Made by a program: the position numbers and the translations under genes
Origin: Actinomycetota bacterium
Lineage (GTDB): Bacteria > Actinomycetota > Humimicrobiia > Humimicrobiales > Humimicrobiaceae
Length of the DNA: 14,157 bases
Direction of reading: 5' to 3'
Assembly: GCA_023380915.1 (NCBI GenBank)
Contig: JAMCSM010000165.1
Coordinates: forward strand, 1 to 14,157
Shown here: in pieces, positions 8,841-14,157 of the stretch
Numbering within the stretch: the first letter of the stretch is position 1
How the letters are laid out: the number at the start of each line of letters is the position of its first letter
Notes under the pieces: model-generated
Database searches by the model: none
What the model saw: the letters and a program-made list of their open reading frames with translations, nothing else
What the model was told of the DNA's origin: nothing

Positions 8841-9578
8841 TTGGAAGAAAAAAACTATTTAATTAAATACGAAAGCTTCAGCGGTCCGGTAAACTTACTG
8901 CTTGAACTTGTCAGAAAAAGAAAAATTGACATTTATGAGATAAATCTAAATTCCATAATTTTAGATTTTCTTGATTATATAAGAAAATATAAAGATGTAA
9001 TTTTGGAGACTCTTTCCGGGTTCCTTTATATAGCATCGATTTTACTGGAGATAAAATCAAATTCAATAATTCCTTCAAAGAGTGCTTTGATTCATGGTGA
9101 TGAAGATACAGGTATGGATGTATTGAAAATAAGGGAAGACGAATATAAGGTGTTTAAAAAAATTTCAAATTACCTCGAGAAACTTGAAGAAGTTGAAAAT
9201 TTGTATTTTCTGAGGGAAGCACCTATTGAAAAAGAATTCAATGATATTATGCCTGATTTTCTTGAAAAACTAAGTATTGATGAAATCAATTATCTTGCTT
9301 CAAAACTTTTGAAAAATATTGAAATAAAGATGAACTTTGAAAACATATATCTTGATAATGCCAGCATAACAGTTTATCAGGAAATGGAAAGAGTAAGTAG
9401 AATTTTAGGGACCAAAAATGAGATTACTTTTGAAGAACTGTCCGGTACCTATAAAGAATTAATTGATAAGATTATATGCTTTCTTTCCATACTTGAACTA
9501 TATAAAAATGAAATTATTGATATACTTCAGATTGAAAGTTTCGGCAGCATAATAATAAAAAGAATAATTCAGATATAG
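8841..9578 (+). CDS. scpA: Segregation and condensation protein A (kleisin ScpA)
   Basis: ScpA is the kleisin subunit that bridges the SMC heads and, with ScpB, forms the bacterial condensin for chromosome organisation. The 245-residue protein has the diagnostic N-terminal block YESFSGPVNLLLELVRKRKIDIYEI that binds the SMC neck. It has an acidic middle section and a C-terminal winged helix (about residues 170-245). The start is TTG at 8841, chosen because it gives the family N-terminus; no ATG precedes it after the trpS stop, and the ribosome site is weak (AAAGAA). It is followed by scpB after 26 nt, as in most bacteria. Confidence 0.94.
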   Translation: MEEKNYLIKYESFSGPVNLLLELVRKRKIDIYEINLNSIILDFLDYIRKYKDVILETLSGFLYIASILLEIKSNSIIPSKSALIHGDEDTGMDVLKIREDEYKVFKKISNYLEKLEEVENLYFLREAPIEKEFNDIMPDFLEKLSIDEINYLASKLLKNIEIKMNFENIYLDNASITVYQEMERVSRILGTKNEITFEELSGTYKELIDKIICFLSILELYKNEIIDILQIESFGSIIIKRIIQI

Positions 9579-9604
9579 TTAATCTAAAAATAAAAGAGAA
9601 AACA

Positions 9605-10183
9605 ATGAAAAGTGAAGATTATAATTCTGATATTGATATAAATTTTTACAAGACTGATGAATGGCTCAGAACCTGTATAGAAGGCATTTTGTTTGTTTCT
9701 GAAATTCCTGTTGGACCAGGGGAAATTTCAGAAGTACTTGAAATAACGGAGAAAAAAGCTGAAGAAATACTCGACATGCTTGAAGAAGAATATAAAAACA
9801 GCAGCAGGGGTTTTACTGTAAGAAAAATAGCAGGAAAATACAGGTTCTATTCCAATCCTTCGATCAATGACATTTTAAGAAACTTTATTAAGTCGAATAT
9901 CAGAAACTATCTTTCGCAGGCAGCCTTGGAGACGCTTGCTATTGTAAGTTACAAGCAGCCTGTTACAAGGACACAAATAGCAGAAATAAGAGGTGTCAGA
10001 ACCGATAGTGTTGTAATAACTCTTGTTGAAAAAGGATTAATTAAAGAAGCCGGTAAATTAAAAGAACCCGGAAATCCGATAATTTACAAAACTACCGATA
10101 AATTTCTGGAAATCCTGGGTTTAAGCAGCTTGAAAGATCTACCTCCATTGCATGAATTCAAAGAAGAAAATATCGAAGGTTAA
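9605..10183 (+). CDS. scpB: Segregation and condensation protein B (ScpB)
   Basis: ScpB is the dimeric winged-helix partner of ScpA in the SMC complex. The 192-residue protein carries two winged-helix domains. The second contains the strongly conserved stretch from SQAALETLAIVSYKQPVT through RTQIAEIRGVRTD (about residues 100-135). The N-terminal WLRTCIEGILFVSEIPV is also typical. The product ends in a short acidic tail. ATG at 9605 is preceded by a weak purine-rich stretch (AAGAG). It lies between scpA and rluB, the conserved order. Confidence 0.95.
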   Translation: MKSEDYNSDIDINFYKTDEWLRTCIEGILFVSEIPVGPGEISEVLEITEKKAEEILDMLEEEYKNSSRGFTVRKIAGKYRFYSNPSINDILRNFIKSNIRNYLSQAALETLAIVSYKQPVTRTQIAEIRGVRTDSVVITLVEKGLIKEAGKLKEPGNPIIYKTTDKFLEILGLSSLKDLPPLHEFKEENIEG

Positions 10184-10212
10184 ATAAAAAAATATATTTT
10201 TTCTGCATAAAA

Positions 10213-10926
10213 TTGAAAATACGAATCGCAAAATTTCTTGCAAACTCTGGTCTGGCATCAAGAAGAAAAGCTGAATCACTTATCCTGTCAGGTAAAATCA
10301 GGGTCAATGGAAAACCTATCAAGGATTTCTGTTATAAGATTGAGCCGGGAGATAAAGTAGAATATAGTGGAAAATTAATAAAGCCTCAGTCAAAAATTGT
10401 GCTGGCCTTAAATAAACCTGCTGGTTATGTATCCACAGTTAAGGATGAATATAATAGAAAAAAAGTACTGGATCTGGTTAGTGACTTAAAACAAAAATTA
10501 TTTCCTGTGGGCAGGCTTGACAGCAACTCAAAGGGATTAATTTTCCTTACTAATGACGGAGATTTTGCTTATAAGGTAACTCATCCGAAATTCCAGATTC
10601 CTAAAACTTACATGGTTGAAGTAGATAAAATGATAAATACAGATGATATTTCGAAGATTAAGAATGGAATAAATATTGAGGGAAGAGAATTAATTCCAGC
10701 AAGCATTGAAATTTTAAAAAATAATAAGGGGCATTCTGTCATTGAAATTAAAATAATTGAAGGCAGGAAAAGAATAATCAGAAAGGCTTTCTTAAAATTG
10801 GGTTACAATGTCATAGAACTTAAAAGAATCCAGGTGGGAGGATTTAAACTTGGAGGTTTAAAAGAAGGAAATTACAGAATTCTGGATAATAAGGATATTG
10901 AAAGTGTAATTAAACCGTATGGTTAG
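10213..10926 (+). CDS. rluB: 23S rRNA pseudouridine synthase, RluB/RsuA family
   Basis: The enzyme isomerises a uridine in 23S rRNA to pseudouridine (U2605 in E. coli, by family analogy). The 237-residue protein has an N-terminal S4 RNA-binding domain at about residues 1-60 (FLANSGLASRRKAE). The RsuA-type catalytic domain follows, with the nucleophile Asp103 in PVGRLDSNSKGL and the block FLTNDGDFAYKVTHP. The start is TTG at 10213 with no evident Shine-Dalgarno sequence; it is selected because the S4 domain begins immediately. It closes the conserved scpA-scpB-rluB set. In actinobacteria cmk usually follows, but here the next feature is a convergent small RNA and an insertion sequence. Confidence 0.93.
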   Translation: MKIRIAKFLANSGLASRRKAESLILSGKIRVNGKPIKDFCYKIEPGDKVEYSGKLIKPQSKIVLALNKPAGYVSTVKDEYNRKKVLDLVSDLKQKLFPVGRLDSNSKGLIFLTNDGDFAYKVTHPKFQIPKTYMVEVDKMINTDDISKIKNGINIEGRELIPASIEILKNNKGHSVIEIKIIEGRKRIIRKAFLKLGYNVIELKRIQVGGFKLGGLKEGNYRILDNKDIESVIKPYG

Positions 10927-11002
10927 AATTCTATTTTAAATTATTCTTGTTTAATGGTTTATTCAAAATCAAATCTGAAGAGAAAACTTTGAACTTGCAA
11001 AT

Positions 11003-11069
11003 AAAAAAACTCCAAGTTACCTTTGACCTTTGCTTTTTACAGCTTTAGGCTATTCAGCACCTTGGAGTT
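11003..11069 (-). terminator. Intrinsic terminator of small RNA copy 1
   Basis: A perfect 9-bp stem, AACTCCAAG (11069-11061) with CTTGGAGTT (11016-11008), is followed on the minus strand by a run of T ending at 11003. The 44-nt apical part contains the conserved TAGCCTAAAG block. The hairpin lies downstream of rluB in convergent orientation and may also slow plus-strand transcription, although the T run serves only the minus strand. Confidence 0.75.
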
Positions 11070-11174
11070 CTTCCTTAAGACTTTTCTCAGGACTTTCAGG
11101 AATTAAGCTAAATACTGTATTCTTTCGTTCCCAGATCTAGCCTCATCCTAAATGTTGCCTCATTTCTTAAGGTT
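11003..11174 (-). ncRNA. Structured small RNA, copy 1 (unrecognised family)
   Basis: An independent transcription unit of about 172 nt on the minus strand, convergent with rluB. It starts near 11174, below a promoter at 11208-11180. A closing helix pairs CCTTAAGA (11172-11165) with TCTTAAGG (11080-11073). Then follows a terminator-like hairpin, AACTCCAAG (11069-11061) with CTTGGAGTT (11016-11008), ending in a T run. Shared blocks with copy 2 include AGGCAAC (hairpin loop), AAAGAAT, AAAG-CC--AGAAAAGT and TAGCCTAAAG. AGGCTA (11143-11138) can pair with TAGCCT (11052-11047) to form a pseudoknot. No open frame of note exists. It does not match the cores I remember of 6S, tmRNA, SRP, RNase P or common riboswitches, and no gene lies downstream on that strand for a leader to control. 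I could not exclude a catalogued Rfam motif such as raiA. Confidence 0.75.
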
Positions 11175-11179
11175 CTTAT

Positions 11180-11208
11180 AATGTAGCAAAATCTGCCCAT
11201 AATGTCAA
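11180..11208 (-). promoter_or_regulatory. Sigma70-like promoter of small RNA copy 1
   Basis: On the minus strand a consensus TTGACA (11208-11203), a 17-nt spacer and TACATT (11185-11180) are followed, at the expected distance, by the first bases of the closing helix of the RNA. The -35 box directly abuts the 17-bp target-site sequence of the insertion sequence. Confidence 0.7.
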
Positions 11209-11225
11209 TTACCTTTTTGATATAA
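11209..11225 (+). repeat. 17-bp target-site sequence at left end of IS copy 1
   Basis: The 17 bp TTACCTTTTTGATATAA directly adjoin the TGT-starting left tip of the insertion sequence. The same 17 bp appear in reverse complement at 14043-14059, directly adjoining the tip of the second IS copy. They do not appear at the right end of copy 1, where a different 17 bp (12700-12716) are found. They are read as one half of an original target duplication. Confidence 0.75.
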
Positions 11226-11234
11226 TGTTGTAAT

Positions 11235-11277
11235 TCTGTGATATTGTCACTCTAGAGTTATTCAGGGAAAATGTCAC
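11235..11277 (+). promoter_or_regulatory. Left-end paired transposase-binding repeats of the IS
   Basis: Two 16-bp motifs, TCTGTGATATTGTCAC (11235-11250) and TCAGGGAAAATGTCAC (11262-11277), are 27 bp apart and inverted relative to the right-end pair. The inner copy covers the first possible transposase ATG at 11271, so transposase binding there could repress its own gene. A TTGATA (11217-11222) lying partly in target DNA, with an extended -10-like TGTGATATT (11237-11245), may promote the gene; this is weak. Confidence 0.6.
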
Positions 11278-12626
11278 CTATGAATAAAAGAGAGGAAACT
11301 TATCACATGACAGAAAAAGAGATGGTAAGGCTTAAGGTGGCAGAAAGACTTTTAGAGGGACATATGAAAATAGACCAGGCAGCTCGTGTTCTTATGCTAT
11401 CTACCAGACAGATAATAAGGATTAAAGAAAGGGTGAGAAGATTTGGTCCGTCTGCAGCAGTTCATGGCAACAGAGCCAGAAAACCAATAAATGCAACAGA
11501 TGATAATGTAAAGGATCTGGTAGTAGAACTTAAGAGGCATAAATATCAGGGAGCTAACTTTTCCCACTTTTGCGAGTTACTGTCTGAAAGGGAGAATATA
11601 ACTTTAAGCCAGCCTACTGTGCACAGAATACTTTCAGGTGCAGGACTTAAAAGCCCAAAGAAAAAGAAAAAAGTAAGAGTTCACCACTACAGGAAAAGAA
11701 TGGACTGTCCCGGAGCCATGGTGCAGCTTGACGCATCACCATACCCCTGGCTTGGGGACGTAGAGCTAGCCCTTCATGGAGCAATTGATGATGCAAGCGG
11801 TGATATTTTAGGGCTTTACTTTTGCAGCCAGGAATGCCTTGAAGGATATTTTGAAATAACAAGGCAGATGATTAAAGGCCCTGGTATACCGGTATCTATA
11901 TATACCGATAAGCATACCATCTTATTTAGCCCTAAAAGGGCCAGGCTAACAATAGAAGACCAGTTAGAGGGCAAAACAGAGCCCTATACACAGTTTTCAG
12001 CTGCAGCTTCTGAATTAGGCATAAATATGATAGCCGCAGGTTCTCCTCAGGCCAAAGGCCGAATAGAGAGGCTCTGGGGCACTTTGCAGGACAGGCTGGT
12101 ACAGGAGTTTTTAATAAACGAAATAAAAGATATAGATAGTGCTAATGTCTTTATGAAAGAATATATTCCAAAGTTTAATAGAAGGTTTTCTGTTATTGCC
12201 AAGGGCAGCTCTGTATTTAGAAAGCTTGCCGGCCATATTAACATTGACCATATTCTCTGCAGAAAATATACAAGAAAGCTTGATAATGGTTCTGCATTTT
12301 CATATGGGGGAAATTACTGGCAGCTCTTATCAGGCGGAAAGCCAGCCGCTGCTATTCCAAGATCAGCTGTAAAAGTTTTAACAAGCCAGAAAATAGGAAT
12401 AAAGGCAGAATATTCCGGTAAGGTATATTCTCTGGCAAGAATAGAAAAACCTCAAGCTAAAAGCTTTGTAAAGACAAGTAGGGATAGGAAGATTCCTGCA
12501 AAGCCCGCAGACAGCCATCCCTGGAAGAGTGGGAACTCAGATAGATTTAAATATGATTCAAGAGACAGAAGGCTTTATGAAGGATTGTATAATTCAACCA
12601 TTTCATGGGAAACTGAAGGATTCTAA
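11271..12626 (+). CDS. DDE transposase, ISNCY/IS1202 type
   Basis: A transposase of up to 451 residues that would cut and join the ends of the surrounding IS. An N-terminal helix-turn-helix lies at about residues 13-60 (EMVRLKVAERLLEG, IDQAARVLMLSTRQIIRIKERV), followed by a second DNA-binding section. The integrase-like core carries the triad Asp154 (MVQLDASPYPW), Asp213 (IYTDKHT) and Glu266 (GRIERLWGTLQ), with spacings of 58 and 52 residues. The basic C-terminal region ends in SWETEGF. The gene is intact, without frameshift or stop, so it could be active. The start is uncertain: ATG 11271 lies in the inner end repeat, ATG 11280 is three codons on, and ATG 11307 has AGAGG 11 bases upstream. 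Its G+C content is higher than that of neighbouring genes. Confidence 0.92.
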   Translation: MSPMNKREETYHMTEKEMVRLKVAERLLEGHMKIDQAARVLMLSTRQIIRIKERVRRFGPSAAVHGNRARKPINATDDNVKDLVVELKRHKYQGANFSHFCELLSERENITLSQPTVHRILSGAGLKSPKKKKKVRVHHYRKRMDCPGAMVQLDASPYPWLGDVELALHGAIDDASGDILGLYFCSQECLEGYFEITRQMIKGPGIPVSIYTDKHTILFSPKRARLTIEDQLEGKTEPYTQFSAAASELGINMIAAGSPQAKGRIERLWGTLQDRLVQEFLINEIKDIDSANVFMKEYIPKFNRRFSVIAKGSSVFRKLAGHINIDHILCRKYTRKLDNGSAFSYGGNYWQLLSGGKPAAAIPRSAVKVLTSQKIGIKAEYSGKVYSLARIEKPQAKSFVKTSRDRKIPAKPADSHPWKSGNSDRFKYDSRDRRLYEGLYNSTISWETEGF

Positions 12627-12638
12627 ATATTAAGGAAG

Positions 12639-12690
12639 GTGACATTTTCGCTGAATAAAACTTATGTATTTTGAGTGACATAATCGCTGA
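12639..12690 (+). promoter_or_regulatory. Right-end paired transposase-binding repeats of the IS
   Basis: GTGACATTTTCGCTGA (12639-12654) and GTGACATAATCGCTGA (12675-12690) differ at two positions and lie 36 bp apart. They begin 12 bp after the transposase stop. The pair is inverted relative to the left-end pair, as expected for sites that bring the two ends together. Confidence 0.65.
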
Positions 12691-12716
12691 CTATTGACAT
12701 AAAGCAATTCGACTTA

Positions 12717-12745
12717 TTGACAATAAATTTTAATTTTGTTATATT
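12717..12745 (+). promoter_or_regulatory. Sigma70-like promoter of small RNA copy 2
   Basis: Consensus TTGACA (12717-12722), a 17-nt spacer and TATATT (12740-12745) place the start near 12751-12753, at the first bases of the closing helix of the RNA. The -35 box lies exactly 17 bp beyond the right tip of the IS (12699). Confidence 0.75.
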
Positions 12746-12750
12746 AAATT

Positions 12751-12924
12751 CACTTTAGAAATAGAAGGCAACTTCCAGTCTTGGCTGAAAATTACTGACT
12801 AAAGAATGTAAAAAGTAGGTTAATGTACAGGAAAGACCCTAAGAAAAGTTCTAAAGTGAACCCCGAGATGTTTAGTAGCCTAAAGTGCTAACTATGGCGA
12901 AAGATAACTCGGGGTAATTTCTTT
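12751..12924 (+). ncRNA. Structured small RNA, copy 2 (same family as the RNA at 11003-11174)
   Basis: A plus-strand unit of about 172 nt with its own promoter. The closing helix pairs CACTTTAGAA (12751-12760) with TTCTAAAGTG (12849-12858). A second hairpin pairs ACCCCGAG (12860-12867) with CTCGGGGT (12908-12915). GAAG-GCAA-CTTC (12764-12775) forms a small hairpin whose AGGCAAC is shared with copy 1. Other shared blocks are AAAGAAT, AAAG-CC--AGAAAAGT (to 12849) and TAGCCTAAAG (12876-12885). GGCTG (12783-12787) can pair with TAGCC (12876-12880), matching the pseudoknot of copy 1. Helix sequences differ from copy 1 while pairing is kept, which is strong evidence for a real RNA. The 3' end overlaps, antisense, the last 27 nt of the threonine aldolase gene. 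Function unknown. Confidence 0.75.
12860..12924 (+). terminator. Probable terminator hairpin of small RNA copy 2
   Basis: An 8-bp G+C-rich stem, ACCCCGAG (12860-12867) with CTCGGGGT (12908-12915), is followed by AATTTCTTT. The T tract is interrupted, so termination may be less efficient than in copy 1. An internal stem TAGTAGC/GCTAACTA sits near its apex. The right arm lies within the coding sequence of the convergent aldolase gene. Confidence 0.5.
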
Positions 12925-13940
12925 ATAAGGTCTGAAAAATAATTTATGTTTTCTTTGCTTATCCAGTAGTGAGTTACAAATCTGAATTCTCCGTATTCAC
13001 TCGGGTTAATCTTGATTTTGTATTCCCTTAAATAGTTGATAAATGCTTTCTCATTAAAATAATCTGTAATTTCTTTTTTCAAACTGCAAAAAACCATGTT
13101 AATATCAAGTCTTTCCTTAAACACTTCAAAAATTTCAGTCTCCTCAAGCCTGGATGCAAGATATTTTGCGTTCTCATGATCTTCTTTTAGACGGTCAATC
13201 ATTTTGTCAAGGGCAACAATACAGGGAGCTGCAATAAATCCCACCTGGCGCATGCCCCCGCCCATAAGTTTTCTATTTTTTCTTGCTTTATTTATGAATT
13301 CCATACTTCCTGCAAGGATTGATCCAACAGGTGCACATAATCCTTTTGAAAAACAAAACATTATTGAATCAAAATTTACGGCAATTTCTCTTGGATTAAT
13401 TTTTAGGGCTATTGCAGCATTAAAAATTCTGGCACCATCCAGGTGAACAGGTATTTTTAAAGATTTTGCAAATTTACAAACATCAAGCATGTTATTCATG
13501 GGCACAACTTTTCCCGCACTATGAGCATTTTCCATGCATATCAATCCTGTGCGGGGATTATGAATATCATCGATTCTGTACATTTTTTTTAGTTCTTCTA
13601 TATCTATCTTTCCATTATTTTCAGTTGTAAGTCTTAATTGAACTCCGGCAATAACTGCAGCTGCAGCAACCTCATATAAAACAATATGATTATCAGCAGG
13701 TATTATTACCTCATCACCTCTCAGGGTATGGGTTAATAGTGCAAGCTGATTTCCAAAAGTTCCCGAAGGTACGAATATTGCAGATTCTTTGCCAAGTATT
13801 TCAGCAGATTTCTTTTCCAGAAGATTAACTGTCTTATCGTCTCCATAAACATCGTCACCTGCTGAAGCGTTCCTCATTGCATCCAGCATTTCTTTTGTAG
13901 GCATTGTAACCGTATCACTTCTGAAATCAATAAATTCCAT
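12888..13940 (-). CDS. ltaE: Low-specificity L-threonine aldolase
   Basis: A PLP-dependent fold-type I enzyme cleaving L-threonine or allo-threonine to glycine and acetaldehyde. The N-terminal FIDFRSDTVTMPT is a family hallmark. VPSGTFGN binds the cofactor phosphate, a histidine in DNHI (His85, numbering from 13940) stacks on PLP, the aspartate in VHLDGAR (Asp168) contacts the ring, and Lys199 in FSKGLCAPVGS forms the Schiff base. The ATG at 13940 is preferred: AAAGGTG lies nine bases upstream, whereas a GTG at 13952, four codons earlier, sits inside that ribosome site. The protein is 350 residues, near the family norm. It stands alone on the minus strand; its last codons (PRVIFRHS) overlap small RNA copy 2. 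The upstream region runs into the second IS copy, and no convincing promoter is seen there. Confidence 0.92.
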   Translation of the reverse strand: MEFIDFRSDTVTMPTKEMLDAMRNASAGDDVYGDDKTVNLLEKKSAEILGKESAIFVPSGTFGNQLALLTHTLRGDEVIIPADNHIVLYEVAAAAVIAGVQLRLTTENNGKIDIEELKKMYRIDDIHNPRTGLICMENAHSAGKVVPMNNMLDVCKFAKSLKIPVHLDGARIFNAAIALKINPREIAVNFDSIMFCFSKGLCAPVGSILAGSMEFINKARKNRKLMGGGMRQVGFIAAPCIVALDKMIDRLKEDHENAKYLASRLEETEIFEVFKERLDINMVFCSLKKEITDYFNEKAFINYLREYKIKINPSEYGEFRFVTHYWISKENINYFSDLIKKLPRVIFRHS

Positions 13941-14042
13941 TTTTAGTTTCACCTTTGCTTAAAATTTAAAATTATTATCATTAATATCTTAATAATTCCT
14001 GAAGATTTTTAAAAGAGTATAAAAAAATATAAATTGCAATAA

Positions 14043-14059
14043 TTATATCAAAAAGGTAA
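14043..14059 (-). repeat. Inverted copy of the IS target-site sequence, next to IS copy 2
   Basis: Reading on the minus strand, the 17 bp following the IS tip are TTACCTTTTTGATATAA, identical to 11209-11225. The flanks beyond the 17 bp differ, so this is not a longer duplicated block. Confidence 0.75.
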
Positions 14060-14157
14060 TGTCAATAGTCAGCGATTATGTCACTCAAAATACATAAGTT
14101 TTATTCAGCGAAAATGTCACCTTCCTTAATATTTAGAATCCTTCAGTTTCCCATGAA
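14060..14157 (-). mobile_element. Second copy of the same IS, inverted, truncated by the window edge
   Basis: These 98 bp are an exact reverse complement of 12602-12699. They include the right tip, both 16-bp right-end motifs (14069-14084 and 14105-14120) and the end of the transposase gene. Identity is complete, so this is a recent copy of the same element. The rest lies outside the window. Confidence 0.92.
14133..14157 (-). CDS. Transposase C-terminus (partial, last seven codons)
   Basis: The minus strand encodes SWETEGF and a stop codon, identical to the end of the transposase of the complete element. The remainder lies beyond the window, so whether this copy is intact cannot be judged. 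Confidence 0.8.

Larger units (their letters stand above)
11226..12699 (+). mobile_element. Complete insertion sequence, ISNCY/IS1202-like, 1474 bp
   Basis: The ends are 27-bp imperfect inverted repeats beginning TGT: left 11226-11252, right 12673-12699. They align without gaps and agree best over the inner TGTCACTC. Each end carries two copies of a 16-bp motif resembling GTGACATTTTCGCTGA. The left pair is at 11235-11250 and 11262-11277 and the right pair at 12639-12654 and 12675-12690. The outer copy stands exactly 9 bp from the tip on both sides. One transposase gene fills the interior. The right 98 bp recur inverted at 14060-14157, confirming that the unit is repeated in the genome. The element is visibly richer in G+C than its surroundings, which suggests recent arrival. 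Confidence 0.9.

Noticed and set aside
10927..11002. Dedicated rluB terminator or short gene
   Set aside because: No strong hairpin with a plus-strand T run and no open frame with a ribosome site; only the end of the convergent small RNA adjoins.
12694..12722. Outward promoter at the right IS end, using the terminal TTGACA (12694-12699) as -35
   Set aside because: At 17 bp downstream there is a second TTGACA rather than a -10 box. At the second IS copy the only TATAAT is 12 bp away, too close for normal spacing.
12751..12924. Riboswitch, group I or II intron fragment, or self-cleaving ribozyme
   Set aside because: No gene lies downstream on this strand, and the known conserved cores of common riboswitches, hammerhead ribozyme and intron domains are not seen.
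13941..13952. GTG at 13952 as the start of the threonine aldolase
   Set aside because: The GTG lies in the AAAGGTG that serves as ribosome site for ATG 13940, and the extra residues precede the conserved N-terminus.
13941..14042. Promoter for the threonine aldolase gene
   Set aside because: A TATACT-like box exists, but no -35 box stands at 16-18 bp from it; the region is too A+T-rich to choose.

Overview
The window is A+T-rich (roughly two-thirds A+T by eye) and tightly packed, with no tRNA, rRNA or CRISPR. Positions 57-10926 form one co-directional plus-strand block of ordinary housekeeping genes. The order recN, pyrG, NUDIX hydrolase, xerD, scpA, scpB, rluB matches the conserved actinobacterial order (Mycobacterium tuberculosis has recN-pyrG-NUDIX-xerD-parA-scpA-scpB-rluB-cmk). 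Here the parA position holds an M50 protease and trpS, and cmk does not follow rluB. The DUF1461/Lit-type membrane protein and the low G+C point to a low-G+C member of the Actinomycetota or a nearby uncultured Gram-positive-type lineage. That placement is inference, not proof.

Left part (1-6895): the last codons of an upstream gene (probably NAD kinase), recN (DNA repair), pyrG (CTP synthase), a Lit-like lipoprotein transacylase, a PepT-like M20 peptidase, an ADP-ribose-type NUDIX hydrolase and xerD. Most neighbours overlap or lie within 40 nt, so this reads as one operon. Middle part (6896-10926): after a 156-nt gap with a possible promoter come a site-2-protease-like membrane protein, trpS, the condensin partners scpA and scpB, and the pseudouridine synthase rluB. 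RecN, XerD and ScpA/ScpB all act on chromosome repair, dimer resolution or segregation.

Right part (10927-14157) is the unusual region. It holds two divergent copies of one structured small RNA, each about 172 nt, with its own sigma70-like promoter and a closing hairpin. One lies on the minus strand (about 11174-11003) and one on the plus strand (about 12751-12924). They share sequence blocks and show compensatory changes in two helices and in a predicted pseudoknot. I do not recognise the family. Between them sits a complete 1474-bp insertion sequence (11226-12699) with an ISNCY/IS1202-type DDE transposase. A low-specificity L-threonine aldolase gene follows on the minus strand. The window ends inside a second, inverted copy of the same element.

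The 17 bp next to the left end of the first element recur, inverted, next to the second. This is what an inversion of 12700-14059 between the two copies, or an equivalent misassembly, would leave. Each element copy also ends exactly 17 bp from the TTGACA box of a small-RNA promoter. The left edge (1-30) is an exact reverse complement of an internal piece of recN and may be an assembly artefact.
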